Origin: Symsagittifera roscoffensis
Lineage: Eukaryota; Xenacoelomorpha; Acoela; Convolutidae
Direction of reading: 5' to 3'
DNA: 64,000 nt
Assembly: GCF_963678635.1 (NCBI RefSeq)
Contig: NC_087068.1
Span: 46,455,785 to 46,519,784, forward strand
Shown here: positions 49,801 to 61,616 of the stretch, one piece after another
How the letters are laid out: each line of letters opens with the position of its first letter
Numbering within the stretch: the stretch's first letter is position 1
Notes under the pieces: model-generated
The model's input: the letters and a program-made list of their open reading frames with translations, nothing else
The model's database searches: none
Told to the model about the DNA's origin: nothing
Translations under genes and position numbers: made by a program

Positions 49801-50453
49801 GCATCGCACACTATGCGAATGTCCTTGTGGATATCAAAGTGCCGTAATTCAGCAATGTTTGAAACTTGTTTCTTCAGATTTTCGAACGCGTTCTGGCATT
49901 CAGGTGTCCAAATGTATTCATTATTTTTGCTTAATAGGGGCCGCAGTGGTGCCGATGATTCGGCCAATGCCGGCAGATTCGGCCAATGCAAACTATGGAT
50001 CGACCCCACAAACGATTTTAATTGCGACAAGGTCCGTGGCGGCGTTAGCGCCTCTATTGGTTCTGTTTTTCTAACCAATGGAGTAATTCCAGTCGGAGTT
50101 ATTTTATGTCCTAGCCATTCGCATTCTCGTTGGGCGAATTTACATTTTGTCAATTTTAAAGACATATTTTCACGATCCAGTTTCTTTAAAATTTTCTCTA
50201 CCGTAGCTATGTGGTCTATTGCTGTTCCCTTGGTTACGACCAAAATATCATCGATGAACGCATGCGCTTGCGGGTATTCGGCGAGTATACAATCCATTGC
50301 GCGTTGGAATTCCGCGGGCATTGTAGTGAGGCCATAGAATCCGGTTTTGAACCGGTATGTACCCGTCGAATGGCCTCCAATTAGAGAAAAATTGCACTGT
50401 ATGCTCGTCTCAGCATTTAGTGGCAGTTGGCCATAAGCGTATGTTAAATCCAT
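46887..50453 (-). CDS. pol: Element 3 Pol: reverse transcriptase core, RNase H, integrase
   Basis: 1,188 codons starting inside the reverse transcriptase (MDLTYAYGQLPL, motif A). It has AFIDDILVV (catalytic DD, about 67), RNase H (IRIVCDASHNGLGAVLEQ about 207, FLIVTDHKAL), integrase HHCC (IHAYHHG ... GCPECTA, about 655-700) and the DDE core (VAVDRFSRWP about 727, IHIDQGTS about 770, CVERTIGS about 806). About 370 further residues are basic and low-complexity, ending in SRRSGRKRTAVTKMGG. It overlaps the upstream ORF by 10 bp in the -1 frame. Sequence is unlike elements 1 and 2, so it is a separate Ty3/gypsy lineage. There is no macro domain. Confidence 0.92.
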   Translation of the reverse strand: MDLTYAYGQLPLNAETSIQCNFSLIGGHSTGTYRFKTGFYGLTTMPAEFQRAMDCILAEYPQAHAFIDDILVVTKGTAIDHIATVEKILKKLDRENMSLKLTKCKFAQRECEWLGHKITPTGITPLVRKTEPIEALTPPRTLSQLKSFVGSIHSLHWPNLPALAESSAPLRPLLSKNNEYIWTPECQNAFENLKKQVSNIAELRHFDIHKDIRIVCDASHNGLGAVLEQLGPEGWRPISFASRYLNEAEKKYSTNELEMLAVVWGAEYFRNYILGRSFLIVTDHKALISLLNGNNKKNKTMFSRLTRWLDRLIPFDFQIEHKPGAKIGLADYLSRHPSKEATPISTYDNMFTVAKINLIRTALGFNTSKGPNTSKGPICTANREHSINRLEVSSHNDSVEGGKTCKRKSTNQKQPRGLSRRLSEIRTGLVGAIIQSEHSCSKLSESNFQNQFFFTSSPQIFKSHINMDRSMRKWQKFLKQHPSLNSSSDEIKELPPNVSLEAITKETRSIRTNTTLSLPSEFKGETVPPVDPNRVCMSIIPRNCKIVNKTTALPDLFNLKFIESNYVSDPQLSAIRDLIVTQDPEIHEKVTQMSRYHAQFVNDFSVKENVVWMDDKLAIPINLQSAINNRIHAYHHGKSNMFDAAKDIWYPYIYRSIASIAEGCPECTAAGKNLKTLISKNQLGSVPERKEPNESVQLDFWGPINYLKESSKYVLVAVDRFSRWPSAMICGNNRSDKTLKFLKSYISSHGVPRKIHIDQGTSLMSNAVKTFCNGEGIEIIKSPVNDHRATGCVERTIGSLKNSILTFAHEKNPEPLEKMVERALGALRFSKNSTLKISPFEAHHGREANTVLRNLTKKPLLQNLDWSRVIKTKNACLDTTDPNVQDMPHPAETNWSVRSDLDYDIKNRTHARRLTVDQSGNQDDEPSIRRSSNPAGQPGPSGSLFQRTGNKNLKRYRQNHSKIRSESTHTLTLDNGVVLRKSGVATKSIPKKSKTAAKSVLPVPLKEAKKRATQTTLPPPTPREVKERLNKRIAEKKRERTGRRFEETCSESEDSEDLPIISVKRTRQQETTTPEARIERSATALPEAEAETDQDTIPALGGELDAQNPGVQGTANPGVQDPTKPITTSKKKGTSSRKARLVSYSSQGEIQDETSSTTSRRSGRKRTAVTKMGGVMIDFINQDKEGKN

Positions 50454-52417
50454 TGTTGTGAAATATACGTCTCCCTGTTTTTTTCGCTAATCGTTTGCCC
50501 AACCGTGTCCATTAGTTCCTCGATATTCGGCATTTGGTATTTATTCTTATGCACTTGTTTATTTAGTTCCCTCGATTCTAGTGCCAGTTTTACGGATCCA
50601 TCCTTTTTTACTGTTATTACTATTGGGGACACAAAATATTTGTCCGAGCATTCAGATAATTTTTCGATATGACCCTGTTTTAATAATTTGTCAATTTCGG
50701 CATCCACTTTTTCTTGCAACGAAATCGGGACTCGATGCCCCTTCTGTTGTACTGGGGTGAGGTTTTCAAAAAATTCAGCTGCTACTTTGTAGTTTCTTAT
50801 TTTCCCTACCCTGCTAAAAAGATTTGAAAACTGCTTACTGAAGTATGTTTGCCACGAATCCAACTCCCCCTCCGGTTCCAGTGCGTCGTGACTGCCTTCT
50901 TCAATGGACATGATTTGGTCCCCCGGTGTTTGTTGCACCAACTGGAGTCCTAGTTGGGGCATCAGATCCCTTCCAATTATTGATGGTCGGTTCCCCCCGA
51001 TCACTTTTATCCTTGCCTGGATCTTCCAACCGTTTGATTGTATTGTTACTGCCATTGTTCCAATCATCTGTAGGGGATTGTTTCCATAATCCCGAAAAGC
51101 ATTATCCTCCTCCGTAAGATTGTCCAGCTTTACTCCTGATGTTCCCAATGTTTTCCGTAATTCCCCGATGGTAAAAATTGAGATTGGGGATCCGCTATCG
51201 ATCCACACGCGAGTGGGTTTTCCATTGACTTTGATCGGCAATTGTGCCCCAGCAACTTTCAATTCTGTTACTCCTCTCCGTTTTATGGCCATGACCATAT
51301 AATCCCCGTCGGAACTGCTTGAGTCCCACGAGTGCACCACTGGATTCTTATTGACCCATCCAATGGAACTTGCATGTTGTGATGCTTCTTCGTCCGCAGA
51401 ATTTTCTAGATGATGATCGTCGACATTCTCCCGTATCATTCCTACGGCTCCCTGTCCTCGTTGGTTTCCACGTTTTCCCCTGCAGGTTCTTTCGAAATGG
51501 CCAATTTTGTGGCAAAAATTGCATGTAACCCCTTTTGCTGAGCATCTGTCCAAATGTTCCCTGGTGAAATTTTGTTGGTCGCAATTATAACATTTGTTGT
51601 TATTGAGGGGATTTCTTCCTCGATACGATCCTCGCCCTTGGTAAGAGCCCCGGCCCCTTGAACGATTGTTCCGGTAACCTACCCGGATTATCCCAACTGG
51701 CTCCGATTTTCTCTGGATTCCTCCGCCTCCTGATGATGATCCAGGGGTCCCCGCTGGTCCCGTGGCAACGTATGAGGATGCATACTTGCTACCCCTCTCG
51801 TACGAGAGAGCTATCCGGTACACTTCCTCAGGTGTTTTCGTCGACCTGCATAGTTCCTTTTGTGCGTCCCGATTATTCATATTAACAATGAATACGTCTC
51901 TTAGTATTCGGTTCTCTAGTGTTCCGAAATTGCACCGCGCTGCCAATCCGCTGAGTACGGAGTGGAATTGCTCAAGACTTTCATTAATAAATTGCTTACG
52001 AGAAAGGAGTTGGTATGTTTCATATGTTTCATTCCTTTCTTTCTTGAATTCCGTTTCCAGCGCGTCTATCATTCGTGGGTAACGAATCGTCTGGAGGTCC
52101 AGGTGTGGTCGTCTTTTGTGCAGTTCATCCTGCCCCTTCTCCCCCAAACACAAATACAGGTTCGAAATTAACACCATTTCTGATTCCCGCCGATTTTTCC
52201 CGTCTACTTCCGCGGGCAAGTCAGTAATTTGTGCGGCTGTGAGATTCGCGGCGAAATAAAAGTTCATTGGATTTAGTGAGTGTTTGGCGACCATTCCCCA
52301 TTGGAATCTGTTAATCCAGAATTCCCACATCATTGGCGGTTCCGTGCATTTTGCTGGCCAAAATCCCGTGATGCCCAGTGGATTCTTTCCCCCACCTAAT
52401 CCTGCTGGCTGCGCCAT
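50444..52417 (-). CDS. gag: Element 3 Gag, protease and start of reverse transcriptase
   Basis: 657 codons from the likely ATG at 52,417 (MAQPAGLGGGKN). Gag core (WINRFQWGMVAK, LSRKQFINESLEQFHSVLSG) is followed by an RG-rich stretch, two zinc fingers (CYNCDQQNFTREHLDRC, an extended form, and CNFCHKIGHFERTC), a protease with VWIDSGSPIS (about 405) and the first fingers of reverse transcriptase (SPIVITVKKDGSVKLALESR). The frame ends 36 bp after an A-rich run, and the RT continues in the -1 frame in the next ORF. Gag and protease need no frameshift. Confidence 0.9.
   Translation of the reverse strand: MAQPAGLGGGKNPLGITGFWPAKCTEPPMMWEFWINRFQWGMVAKHSLNPMNFYFAANLTAAQITDLPAEVDGKNRRESEMVLISNLYLCLGEKGQDELHKRRPHLDLQTIRYPRMIDALETEFKKERNETYETYQLLSRKQFINESLEQFHSVLSGLAARCNFGTLENRILRDVFIVNMNNRDAQKELCRSTKTPEEVYRIALSYERGSKYASSYVATGPAGTPGSSSGGGGIQRKSEPVGIIRVGYRNNRSRGRGSYQGRGSYRGRNPLNNNKCYNCDQQNFTREHLDRCSAKGVTCNFCHKIGHFERTCRGKRGNQRGQGAVGMIRENVDDHHLENSADEEASQHASSIGWVNKNPVVHSWDSSSSDGDYMVMAIKRRGVTELKVAGAQLPIKVNGKPTRVWIDSGSPISIFTIGELRKTLGTSGVKLDNLTEEDNAFRDYGNNPLQMIGTMAVTIQSNGWKIQARIKVIGGNRPSIIGRDLMPQLGLQLVQQTPGDQIMSIEEGSHDALEPEGELDSWQTYFSKQFSNLFSRVGKIRNYKVAAEFFENLTPVQQKGHRVPISLQEKVDAEIDKLLKQGHIEKLSECSDKYFVSPIVITVKKDGSVKLALESRELNKQVHKNKYQMPNIEELMDTVGQTISEKNRETYISQQWI
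50477..50483 (-). promoter_or_regulatory. A_AAA_AAC heptamer at the element 3 frame change
   Basis: In the Gag-protease frame the codons are GAA AAA AAC, the standard -1 slippery heptamer. A -1 slip here restores the reading KKQGDVYFTTMDLTYAYG across the RT. A one-base deletion in an A run would give the same picture. Confidence 0.45.
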
Positions 52418-55400
52418 GTCGAGGAGGTAAAACGATCGTCGTGCAATTGTTAATTCCGAGATAAAAATACAGTAACTTAATCTTGCAAAGTTAGCATAAA
52501 AAGTGGTTAGAATTAGTATCCAAGGGTGACAGACTGTTCCAAGGACAAGCACCTGCTAATCAATTAGTCTATCACCAAGAGTGAACATTTGATTGACAGC
52601 TTTGGAAATGAACTAAATTACTCAATACAACAATTCTAAATTTGCATCAACAAATTTGTGATATTATTGGAGTTCATCCAAAAATTTTGCGCATAATTTT
52701 TTTCGATGGCACCTGTTAAAAATTCTGCAGGAAATTAGACAGCTTCTTTCCAGACACGGAAAAAATTTGATACATTTAACTTATTTTGGAACGACACCTG
52801 CGCAAGGCTTTCATAACAAGTTGTTAACCGAAAAGTGGGAAGATCCAAAACAGAAACAAAATCCAAGTTACCCCAAAAACCAAGGAAAGCATATAGAAAT
52901 TGAAAACGCTCAATCAAAATAGTAAAAATTTCAAATAACGAGAATAAAGAGCTGCATCAAACTAGATGGTAACCTTCATTTATTTGATGAAAAAAGAGAA
53001 AATATGTATTATCTATGTAATGTGTGCGGATGAACTATCATATTTTAACAGTTTGGTTAATAGCAAGGTCGACCAAATAGATAATGAAAACTCAACCGCA
53101 ACGGCAACCAAATTTGTTCAACTCAAACTAAGCGACCAAAATTTATCAGTGCATATTTGTTCCACCAACTCAAAAAAACAAGCAAAAAATCACATTATTC
53201 ACCCACCAGATAACACCTTTTTAAATCAAATTCAAATTCTGCTCATAGTCGTTTTGGGGAATTTGGGAGGTGAAAAGAAAAAAGAAAAAATCAACAAAAA
53301 CTTTGGAAGAAATTGTAAAAAGTTTATGGTTCTGAATAATTTTATATCAAATTTAATTGAGAAAAGCATTTAGAAAAGAGAAGAACAATTAGAATATGTT
53401 TTCACAATGACAACACCAGCACTCAAGGAAAAATTGGCTGAAGTAATTTGTGTAATAGTGTGTTAGTTTTGACTTTTTTGAACCTCTACAAGTCAGAGCG
53501 GAAAGAGTCTTGAAACGCGCACAATCTTGAAGGACTCTAAAGTAGATCAGGCGGAAACCTGTACAGAATAAACGAGACTGACAGGATTCTTTAGCCCTGA
53601 AGTGATCACTCAAAGATACGCGTCAGGTTGAGGCGGCGTGATTAAAGAAATAAACGCGGACTACTCGAAAAACTCGATGGTGCCAGCGATAGATGAATGA
53701 CATAATCGATCACAATGAAGACAAGGAAGAAGAATTGAAACCAAGAGGAAAGTAGCGGCAAGTTAAAAGAGCCAGATTTATTGGAACAAGTGATAGGGCG
53801 CGAGTATTTGAATGCAACTTTTCTGCCTTCCGATGAATCATGAGCTGTCGTGTAAAAGTGTAAGAAAAATACGCCAATACGAAGGATGACTACTGAGCGA
53901 TCGAATATAAAAACCTTCGTTTTTGTTTTGAAGAAAACGTTCTTTCGTCTCAGTCGGTCAACTTTCAGTTGATCATACAATCGCAGTGTTCAGATATGAG
54001 CAGAAAAAGAAGCAAACGATAGCTTTTTGAAAAGAGGAGGACAAAAATAGGCTGCAAATAAAAGAGATATCAAGAAAATACAGAGAATCAGAGAGCTACA
54101 TTATGAAAGGAACGAGTGGTAGAATTGAGGGAAGCCAATTCGAAGTCCTACGAACCCACTAGGCATTACTAAAAGTTCTTTTTAAGAATGTGGCTCCATT
54201 GGTATTAAAAGCAGGAAGCTTTTTTGTTCCGGAAATGATGAGCACAAAGCATTAGCAACAAACTGCAGGCGACATGAAGAAGATTTTTGACAGCCGAGAA
54301 TAATTCTTAGCAGTTGAAATTATTCATTATCTGAAGATGTGGGTGATAATAGGTGATCCACGGGAGGCCCTCAGATATTGGTCGAACGTCTTGGTAGATA
54401 GACTGATATTGGAGGAAATAAATTTTCTTTGAACCAACTAACTGAACTTTACTTGAGTGACGATAAAGAAGTATACAAATGTTGTGATGTATTCTATGTC
54501 GTTGACATTTTTTTTGTAGCAGAACAAAAGTCGAAAATCAGATTCTGTGAGCTTCAGACGGGTTGAAAAGCCGAAATATCAAGTCACGAAACTTCAACTT
54601 TCTCATGTTGAATATTCACAAAATTGCGGCGAAATTGAAAAGAATCAAAATGCCAAACAAGCCATGATTATTCAAAAGTTAGCCATCTGAAGTGCTGCTG
54701 ATTATCAAACCAAGGTTTTTGAATGTATAGTCTCGCTAGCATGATCTTTGAATGGAACAATTCAGTTAACAGCTACCTGAAGTGTTTGTACCGACCTATA
54801 GCTAAAAGTGACTCAACCATGTGTTTCTTAAGTTGACAGTTCTATTTGAGCTTCAAAGGGTTCATAGGGATTCCAGTCTCAAATAAGATACACCATACAC
54901 CAAGTAGACTTTTTTAGACAAAATGGTGACAATTACGTTGTGATAATTCATTAGGCGTCAAAGGTTTTGACCGAGTTTATACGAGTACCCATGCACCAGA
55001 AGCAAAAATCACATCAAATGAATTAGTATTGGAGAAATCATTCATATTAGAAAACGGATTGAAACAAAGATTCACCAGCTATAATGTATACACAGATAAC
55101 AAGCGGTTAGATGCCTGTCAGCAACCCACACCACATTTTGATCCTAAATCAAACAGATGTGGCTAAAAAAGCATTGATCAGTTTTTTGTTCCGTTTTTCG
55201 AAGAAAACGGAATAGTTATGATCGGTATGGTTTTTTATTCAGTCAATTCGCCGATCGAAATAATAGTTTTCGACAAAACTTTTTATACCCCATTAAAAAT
55301 ATCGACCTCCTGAGTTCAAATTTGAAAAAATATTTTACCTCAGATTTGTTTTTGCTAAGTTCTGGGGGTTTAAAAATTGCCAAATTGGCCATGTTCTGAA

Positions 55401-55680
55401 CTAAATTATGCGCGCTTTGAAGAATTTATTCATATTTCTGAGAGCGTAACGCGAATTATTTATGCGTGGCGAATTATGCCGCACAACAAAATCGCTCCAA
55501 ATTCAATTGAGGCTAGCTAATCAGATCGATCGTATTAATTTCGTACGACTCAAAATTTCACACTTAGATATTGTCCAAAATTTATAAGTTTTCAATCTTT
55601 TCTTTTCCTAAAAACTATTCGATATGAATTAGGGGACAGTAGGAACATTCAGAGCTTTGCCCTGATATACCAGCAGTCTT
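52418..55680. other. AT-rich intergenic DNA right of element 3
   Basis: The 5' LTR and primer site of element 3 should lie in the first 600 bp, but I could not identify them. Open frames at 52,966-53,373 and 53,642-53,980 have no recognisable domains and AT-driven composition; I do not call them genes. Confidence 0.4.
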
Positions 55681-56055
55681 CAGGGGCGGAGTTAGGGGGG
55701 GTGTGTTTGCCCTCCCTCCCTCAGGGATTGTACCCCCTGCCGACACAAAGGGTCCCCCTTTGTACTATTGCGAGATATCCATATTTGGTGAAGGACCCTA
55801 AAATTTTTCAAAAGGCGCCTTAGGCGCCAATATATACTAATCTTGAGGTGGGAGCGCGCGCCGAAAAAACGCGATTTTTTGGTCAAAATTTTCCAAAAAA
55901 TGACTGAAAACGCCTTTTTTCAAAATTTTTCCTGTGGCGCAGAAATTTTGACCAAAACAGGGTCTTTTAGTGCTTTGGGAGAGCCCGGAAAATCAATTCG
56001 GTCGACCTAAAAAAAAGTTAGACAAAATTTTCGAAAAGTTTTTGAAAATCTGCCC
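55681..56055. mobile_element. hAT-type MITE, copy 2
   Basis: It begins CAGGGGCGGAGTTAGG and ends near ATCTGCCC. Flanks GCAGTCTT (55,673) and ACAGTCTT (56,056) match at 7 of 8 positions, consistent with an 8-bp duplication and loss of the last few bases of the element. Same family as 45,502-45,905, sharing AAAGGCGCCT, GGCGCCAATATA and GGAAAATCAAT. Confidence 0.8.
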
Positions 56056-56063
56056 ACAGTCTT

Positions 56064-57887
56064 GTTATCACTAGAAAAAAGCTGCTTAAAAACGAAAATT
56101 GTGGGGCATGAGCAATTTGCGACCAACTACTTTTCGGGACCAAACATGACAATGTGGCACAGTGACTAACTACAAATTACTTGAATGAGTAACCTGACAT
56201 GCTGGGCTCAAGCCTTTAAGTCAGAGAATGGGGTAGAGAGAATAGCACGGGCATTTTTTAGAGAAAAACTCGTAATCAGTAATTTAATTGAGTACGTGGC
56301 TTAACTGAGAAAAAAAAAGTTTTTTTTTCCTGCTGATTAATTTGTTTTAGTAACATCTCCGAGCAGAGTTTAGTATAACAGACTATGCGCTGGTTGTCTT
56401 ATATATTGAGTGTTTTCTAAAAAGCTATCAAAACTTTTCGAAGGAGTGAAAAACACCCCCATCAGTTTCCACAGTTGCTCTTTCTAGGGCTGCTGCCAAC
56501 CCTAACCCTGATAGTGTACTCATGAAGTAATTATTCAGAATGGTGCGCCATAGAAGCACTACGTTACAATCGTTCGAAGCAGCACACAACTCGAGAAAGA
56601 ATGAAATGCCTACAGCCATTTTTACAGGCCGCTAAAAATGCACCCAATCTTGTTTGAATTGAACGATTAACTCTAAGCAATGGTCATGGGATGCTTAAAA
56701 TACCCAGTTATCATTAAAATCCGGGGGCAATAAGTACGGCAATGGGAACTTCTCTGTTTTTTTTTGTCTTTTTTATTTTGATCCGTTTTCTAAAAGATGA
56801 GCTCTCAACTCGACTACTTCAACATAGCCGGAAAGCGGAAACAAAAAGATACTTCAACAAGGGGCTAAGTACAAGCTTAGAATTGAGATTTGGGAGTCTG
56901 TGTCTCTCCAACCAAAATTTGCAATGAGTTTTAAGGACCTGTGGAAGAATATTGAAGGCAGTTCCGTAGAGGCTGATTTCACACAAGTGATTTCTTCCAA
57001 CTTTGTCTTTTCTTTTTCCTTGCAGTTGTTTTCTTTGTCAACTGTGACTAGTCCGAGTCATACTGTTATACAAAAGAGAGATTTAAATCATACTTCTACA
57101 TCTGATGGAACTGTTTGATATTGTCTGTGCGGTTGTTCTGGAGAGAGTGAGAGTTTTTCAAATTTCTAGCGTTTTGGCGCCCATATTTCAGCCCGAATAT
57201 CCTTTCAAAAAAAATTCAGTAGGCGCAGTAAATAACCGACTACCACAAAAGTTCCTCCGTGCATGCAAATTGGTCAAAAATTTATGGAAGCAAACAAAAA
57301 ACAGACTTCATATTTTCTGAAAGGCGTCTACCCAAAGAGTACGCCCCAATTCTCATTGAAAAGACTATAAGGACGCAACCAGAAAAACCACTCAAATGAA
57401 ACCTCGCAACCTCAAAAGAAATTTTGACGAAACTACACCACAAGTCATCTGGCCACTGGTTCAAGTATTTTTTACTTGAAACTGCTCAAGGTACTCAATC
57501 TACAACAGCAGTAAAATTGGTTCACGTAACTCTAAAAAGAAAACCTGCTTCTTCCAATCAAGCGCCTATATAGCACCGGGCTTAACTCTTTTCCCTCTTA
57601 TTTCCTCCTTACATCAAATACCAAACACAATAAAACCAGTTTTTGCGTGAACAATTAAAATTTAGAGCTAGGATTTTTATCTAGCAAATGCGGAAATTAA
57701 AAGAGCGGACATAACTATTGTCAGTGGAATCCATAAACAAACCTTGAATCATTAGTAAACCAAAATTGTATTTGTACCTTTTAGTATTTGGGATAAAATT
57801 CCCTGTCAAAATTTCTTGGGATCACAGCAATTCAGCCAATAAAAAAACTTATACTTGTTTAGCGCCAAATAACCAACATTATTTAAA
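56064..57887. other. Intergenic DNA, no supported gene
   Basis: Several short frames are present, none with a recognisable motif. No repeat structure was noticed. Confidence 0.4.
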
Positions 57888-58814
57888 CCCGGGTTGACCT
57901 CCATAGACCAAAAATGCTAATCATACACTTCCATAAACTAAATCTATGAAAAAACACTATTCATACACATTTCATACATTTTGCTTAAATGGTGTCATTG
58001 CATTTTCGAACAATTTTTCTCTTGTTTAGGCATAAAATTCGGTGTATCGTACTGAATAAAAAACAAAAACTTTTTGTCGAAAAATGCTAATCATACAATT
58101 TCCATATATGGAAAATGTATGACTAGCATTTTTTTGATGGCGAAAGTGTTTTTGGATTTGCCCCCAAAATTTTTTTTGCAATTTTTTTGCAACCGCAAAT
58201 TGATTTTCGTACACAAACAAACATTTTTCGAAAAAAATAATTTTGCATGCAAAATTTAATTTTTTGTGTGTATAACGTAGTCCTGGATATACTAATATTG
58301 AATTTTTTCCTTTTCTCTTCATAGCTTTTCAAAAACGCTTGAAATTCTTCTTTCTTTTGTATGACACGTTTTTGTATGCCTTGATCAATGTCTGATAATT
58401 TAAAAATTCAAATTTTAGAAATAATCATCTTTGAAAATTTTTGCCAAAAATTAAAAGTTTGATGCTTTCGTTATTTTATTTGCGTGAGACAGAATTAAGA
58501 CATTGCAGGCTATTTCCAAAGCATACTTAATGCGAAACGGCCAAACCTTTGCTTACTACGTTTGAGTAACCAAGGTTTATGTCATTTGTGTTCGGTTACG
58601 AACACAACCAAAAAATTTTGAGAAATTAAATTGTAAAAAATCGATGTTTTTGGTTTATGGAGAAATGCTAGCCATACAGTTTCCATATATGAAAAAATAC
58701 TAATCATAGACCTTTCATGCAATTTTCTGTACTTATGGAATTGCATGAAAAGTGTATGATTAGCATTTTTCCATATATGAAAATTGTATGACTACCATTT
58801 TTGGTCAACCCGGG
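57888..58814. mobile_element. Inverted-repeat MITE with CCCGGGTTGACC ends
   Basis: The left end CCCGGGTTGACC and right end GGTCAACCCGGG bound 927 bp. Subterminal words AAAAATGCTAATCATACA and ATGTATGACTAGCATTTT occur several times in both orientations, including a near-perfect hairpin at 58,082-58,135 centred on TTCCATATATGGAA. No transposase; target duplication unclear. Confidence 0.7.
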
Positions 58815-59546
58815 AAGTTACATATGTAAACACAGACCAGCTGCTGCGGGCATTAGTGTTTGAGTTGAGGAGATAAGAGTAACTGCAAATCATTAGGGCA
58901 AGTACTTCAGTTCTTTCAGTATTTTAGATAGGAAAGATTGGAAAGACCGGAAAGAAAAGATGACTTTGGCTGGAGACTTGAAACTGTAATCAAGAAGTGA
59001 GATCAAACGTTGAATTAACGGGTTACGTGAGATTTAACTGTTACTGTTGCCAGGAATTGATATTGACTGTTGGCAATAATTGAGCTTGAACTCGCAGATG
59101 ACCCACAAACCTTGCGTAAAAAAATACATTTAATTTAAAGATGCAACTCGATATGCAACTGGAATCAGCAAACGAAATGCGTAGTCCGCTCACATGTTGC
59201 GAACTTCTCTTATAATTTGCTGATTCCACTTACAATTGCGGATTCTGCGACAGCGCAATTTTACAATACACATATAATTATTCGTTTTAGGATTCCACAA
59301 ACTATTCCGTTTTGTTGAGGTTTTCGCAAAATCGGCTGCTTTTTTCTAAAATAATTTTGATTAATGGTGTGTTTTAGCTATTCTTACGTGGAATCCGAAA
59401 CAACAAATAAGGTTTAAAAAACTAGCAATAATGTTGCGGAATCTGCGACAAATCTGTTTTTGGCCTGTTGCTGAATCCGCTTTTATTTACAAAGTTCAAT
59501 GTTTGGCCTCGTTATGTTTTTTTTTCAACTTATTCATGATCCAAGC
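58815..59546. other. Intergenic DNA, no supported gene
   Basis: No ORF with motifs. The word GAATC(T/C)GC recurs several times between 59,100 and 59,490. Confidence 0.4.
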
Positions 59547-60801
59547 CACACCGAAGTGTCTCCGTTTATTATCTATTATCTGGTGATTTTGTAGTCGAAC
59601 AAAAAAGTTTTTTTGAATAATCAGTTATCTGGTGATTTTGTGGTCGCAGAGTAGAATAATCGATTATATGGAGAAAAAAAACCCATTAAAAAACTTTAAT
59701 TTTATGTCGATTACATTGGAATTATAATAAATTATAATAGATTGCCGCACTGAGCGCCCATGGATCATAATCGATTATATTGTCATAATATGGTCCGCAA
59801 TAAACTGACAAAATAATCGATTTTAATCCAATAAAAATAGATTATAATCCTAATATTTTTTTGTCAATATAATCCATTATAACCGATTTTAATCGATTAT
59901 AATGGATTTTTTCGAGGGTTTATTCAAGAAATTTACAATTCATTTAAAGTTATATTATTTCCTGTTTAGTGCAGTTGCTACGTATTGCGTTTCAGAAAAT
60001 GTTACCATTCAGAACAAAATTTCTATTCTTTTTGGTTTCTGTTTTTAAATTCATCGCAGTTTAACACTTCATTTTACAGTTTTTTTCCACAAACTCCCCC
60101 CCCCCCAAGTTTAAACACCCCCACCCTCAGTTAAGCCCCCAGTTCACTACCCCCACCAGTTTACTCCCCCCCCCCCCCCCCCCCCCCCCAGTTTACGCCC
60201 CTCCCACTATTTACCCTCCCCCAATTTACCACTTTATTCCCCCCCCCCGATTTATTTACCCATCCCCCCGGTTATGCCCCCCAGCTTACACCCCCAGTTT
60301 ACCCTACCCCTTCAGTTGGGGGGGGGGGTGAGGTAGAAAGCTTGATGGGCCGAAGGTATGACGTTGAGGCATTCCCGCAACATTTGCAATTTTTTGCAAA
60401 AATAATCGAATTTAGTTCTAAAAATGAAATGAATTATAATCAATTATAATGAATTATAAGGGATTTTTATTTCATATGCTTTTACTGCAATTTTATGGCG
60501 TTAGCAATAGTCTTTGTTGCAATTTTTTGGCAGTTTTATGGCAAATATATTACATTTTATTGCGATTTTATGGCAATTTCAGGGCGAAAAAAAAAGATTT
60601 TGATGAGATTATGTGGAGATAAAAAAAACATTTTAGTGGAATTACAAGGCAATATACTTTTGATGAAAATAATCTATTTTTTTTCTATTATAATAGAAAA
60701 TGTTGCTTAAATTGGTTACACATAATCGATTATAATGGCAACATTTTCCGCAACATTTTCTCAATATAATCTATTTTTATCCGAGAAACTTCAGTGCGGG
60801 A
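59547..60801. mobile_element. AT-rich inverted-repeat element with C-rich core, copy 1
   Basis: The left end CACACCGAAGTGTCTCCG and right end ATCCGAGAAACTTCAGTG are inverted copies; many AATCGATTATAATGG-like words follow both ends. The core at 60,090-60,340 is a run of CCCCCAGTTTACC-like repeats including a homopolymer of about 24 C, followed by a G run. Same family as 61,617-62,875. No transposase seen. Confidence 0.65.
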
Positions 60802-61616
60802 ACCGGACAATGAACTAACATCGATATTCAGCAAGAGTTTGAGGACCCAACGTCGATAGTAATGAAAGAAAAGAGGCTGCTTTGTACTTGGTGCAAACTG
60901 AGTGCTACAATTTGTCTCTAGCTCACTAGTATCACATAAGGCAGCACTTTAAGACTGGCGTACCTCAAGAAGAGAAGGTATGAAAAAAGTATAGCGACGA
61001 GACATCGAGAACAATCTCATTGAGTCTGGCTCGGAGGCTGGGTAAGATCTTGAGCAAATGGAGTTGCAGTTTTTTGTTAGAACGGATAAGCCAATCATAT
61101 TGGTGTCCCAGGAGGTCCAAAGGTGGCAAGACGAGAACGAAGTGCAAGGGATATGGCAAGTATTTCATAATTGATAGAATCTAGCTCGATGGAAAAATAT
61201 ACTACTGCATAAAACTGTTTTCAACCCCCTTCTCGGTGGTTTTGCAACTAAAGTCCCTTGCCGAGGATATTCATGACATGATATTCAATGATATTTACAA
61301 AAATCTAAAGTGAGGTAAATTCATAACAGAGTAACTTAATTCGTTGCCAAATAATCGCAAATTTAACTTGAATTTGAAACCAAAAAGGGCAACTATGAAG
61401 ACAACTAAAAATTAAAATGGATTCAATTCATTGTGTCTTGCTTATACCAGTTACAATTGTTGTAATACATAACTAAAGATCAGAAACTAAATATTAAAAA
61501 CACCATTTGGTGAACCATTGCTGAAGTTGCGAACTACAGTTGTTGAGCAAATAAATTTTATTTCGATTTAACAACATATGCTAATTGCACGTGAAATGAA
61601 CAGCTTATGTTATCTG
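60802..61616. other. Flank duplicated at 62,985-63,240
   Basis: 60,840-61,070 (GAAAAGAGGCTGCTT, TTTGTCTCTAGCTCAC) has a diverged copy at 62,985-63,240. The rest is AT-rich with no gene seen. Confidence 0.5.

Noticed and set aside
52966-53373. 135-codon plus-strand frame
   Set aside because: Lysine/asparagine-rich and AT-driven, with no motif or conserved context.
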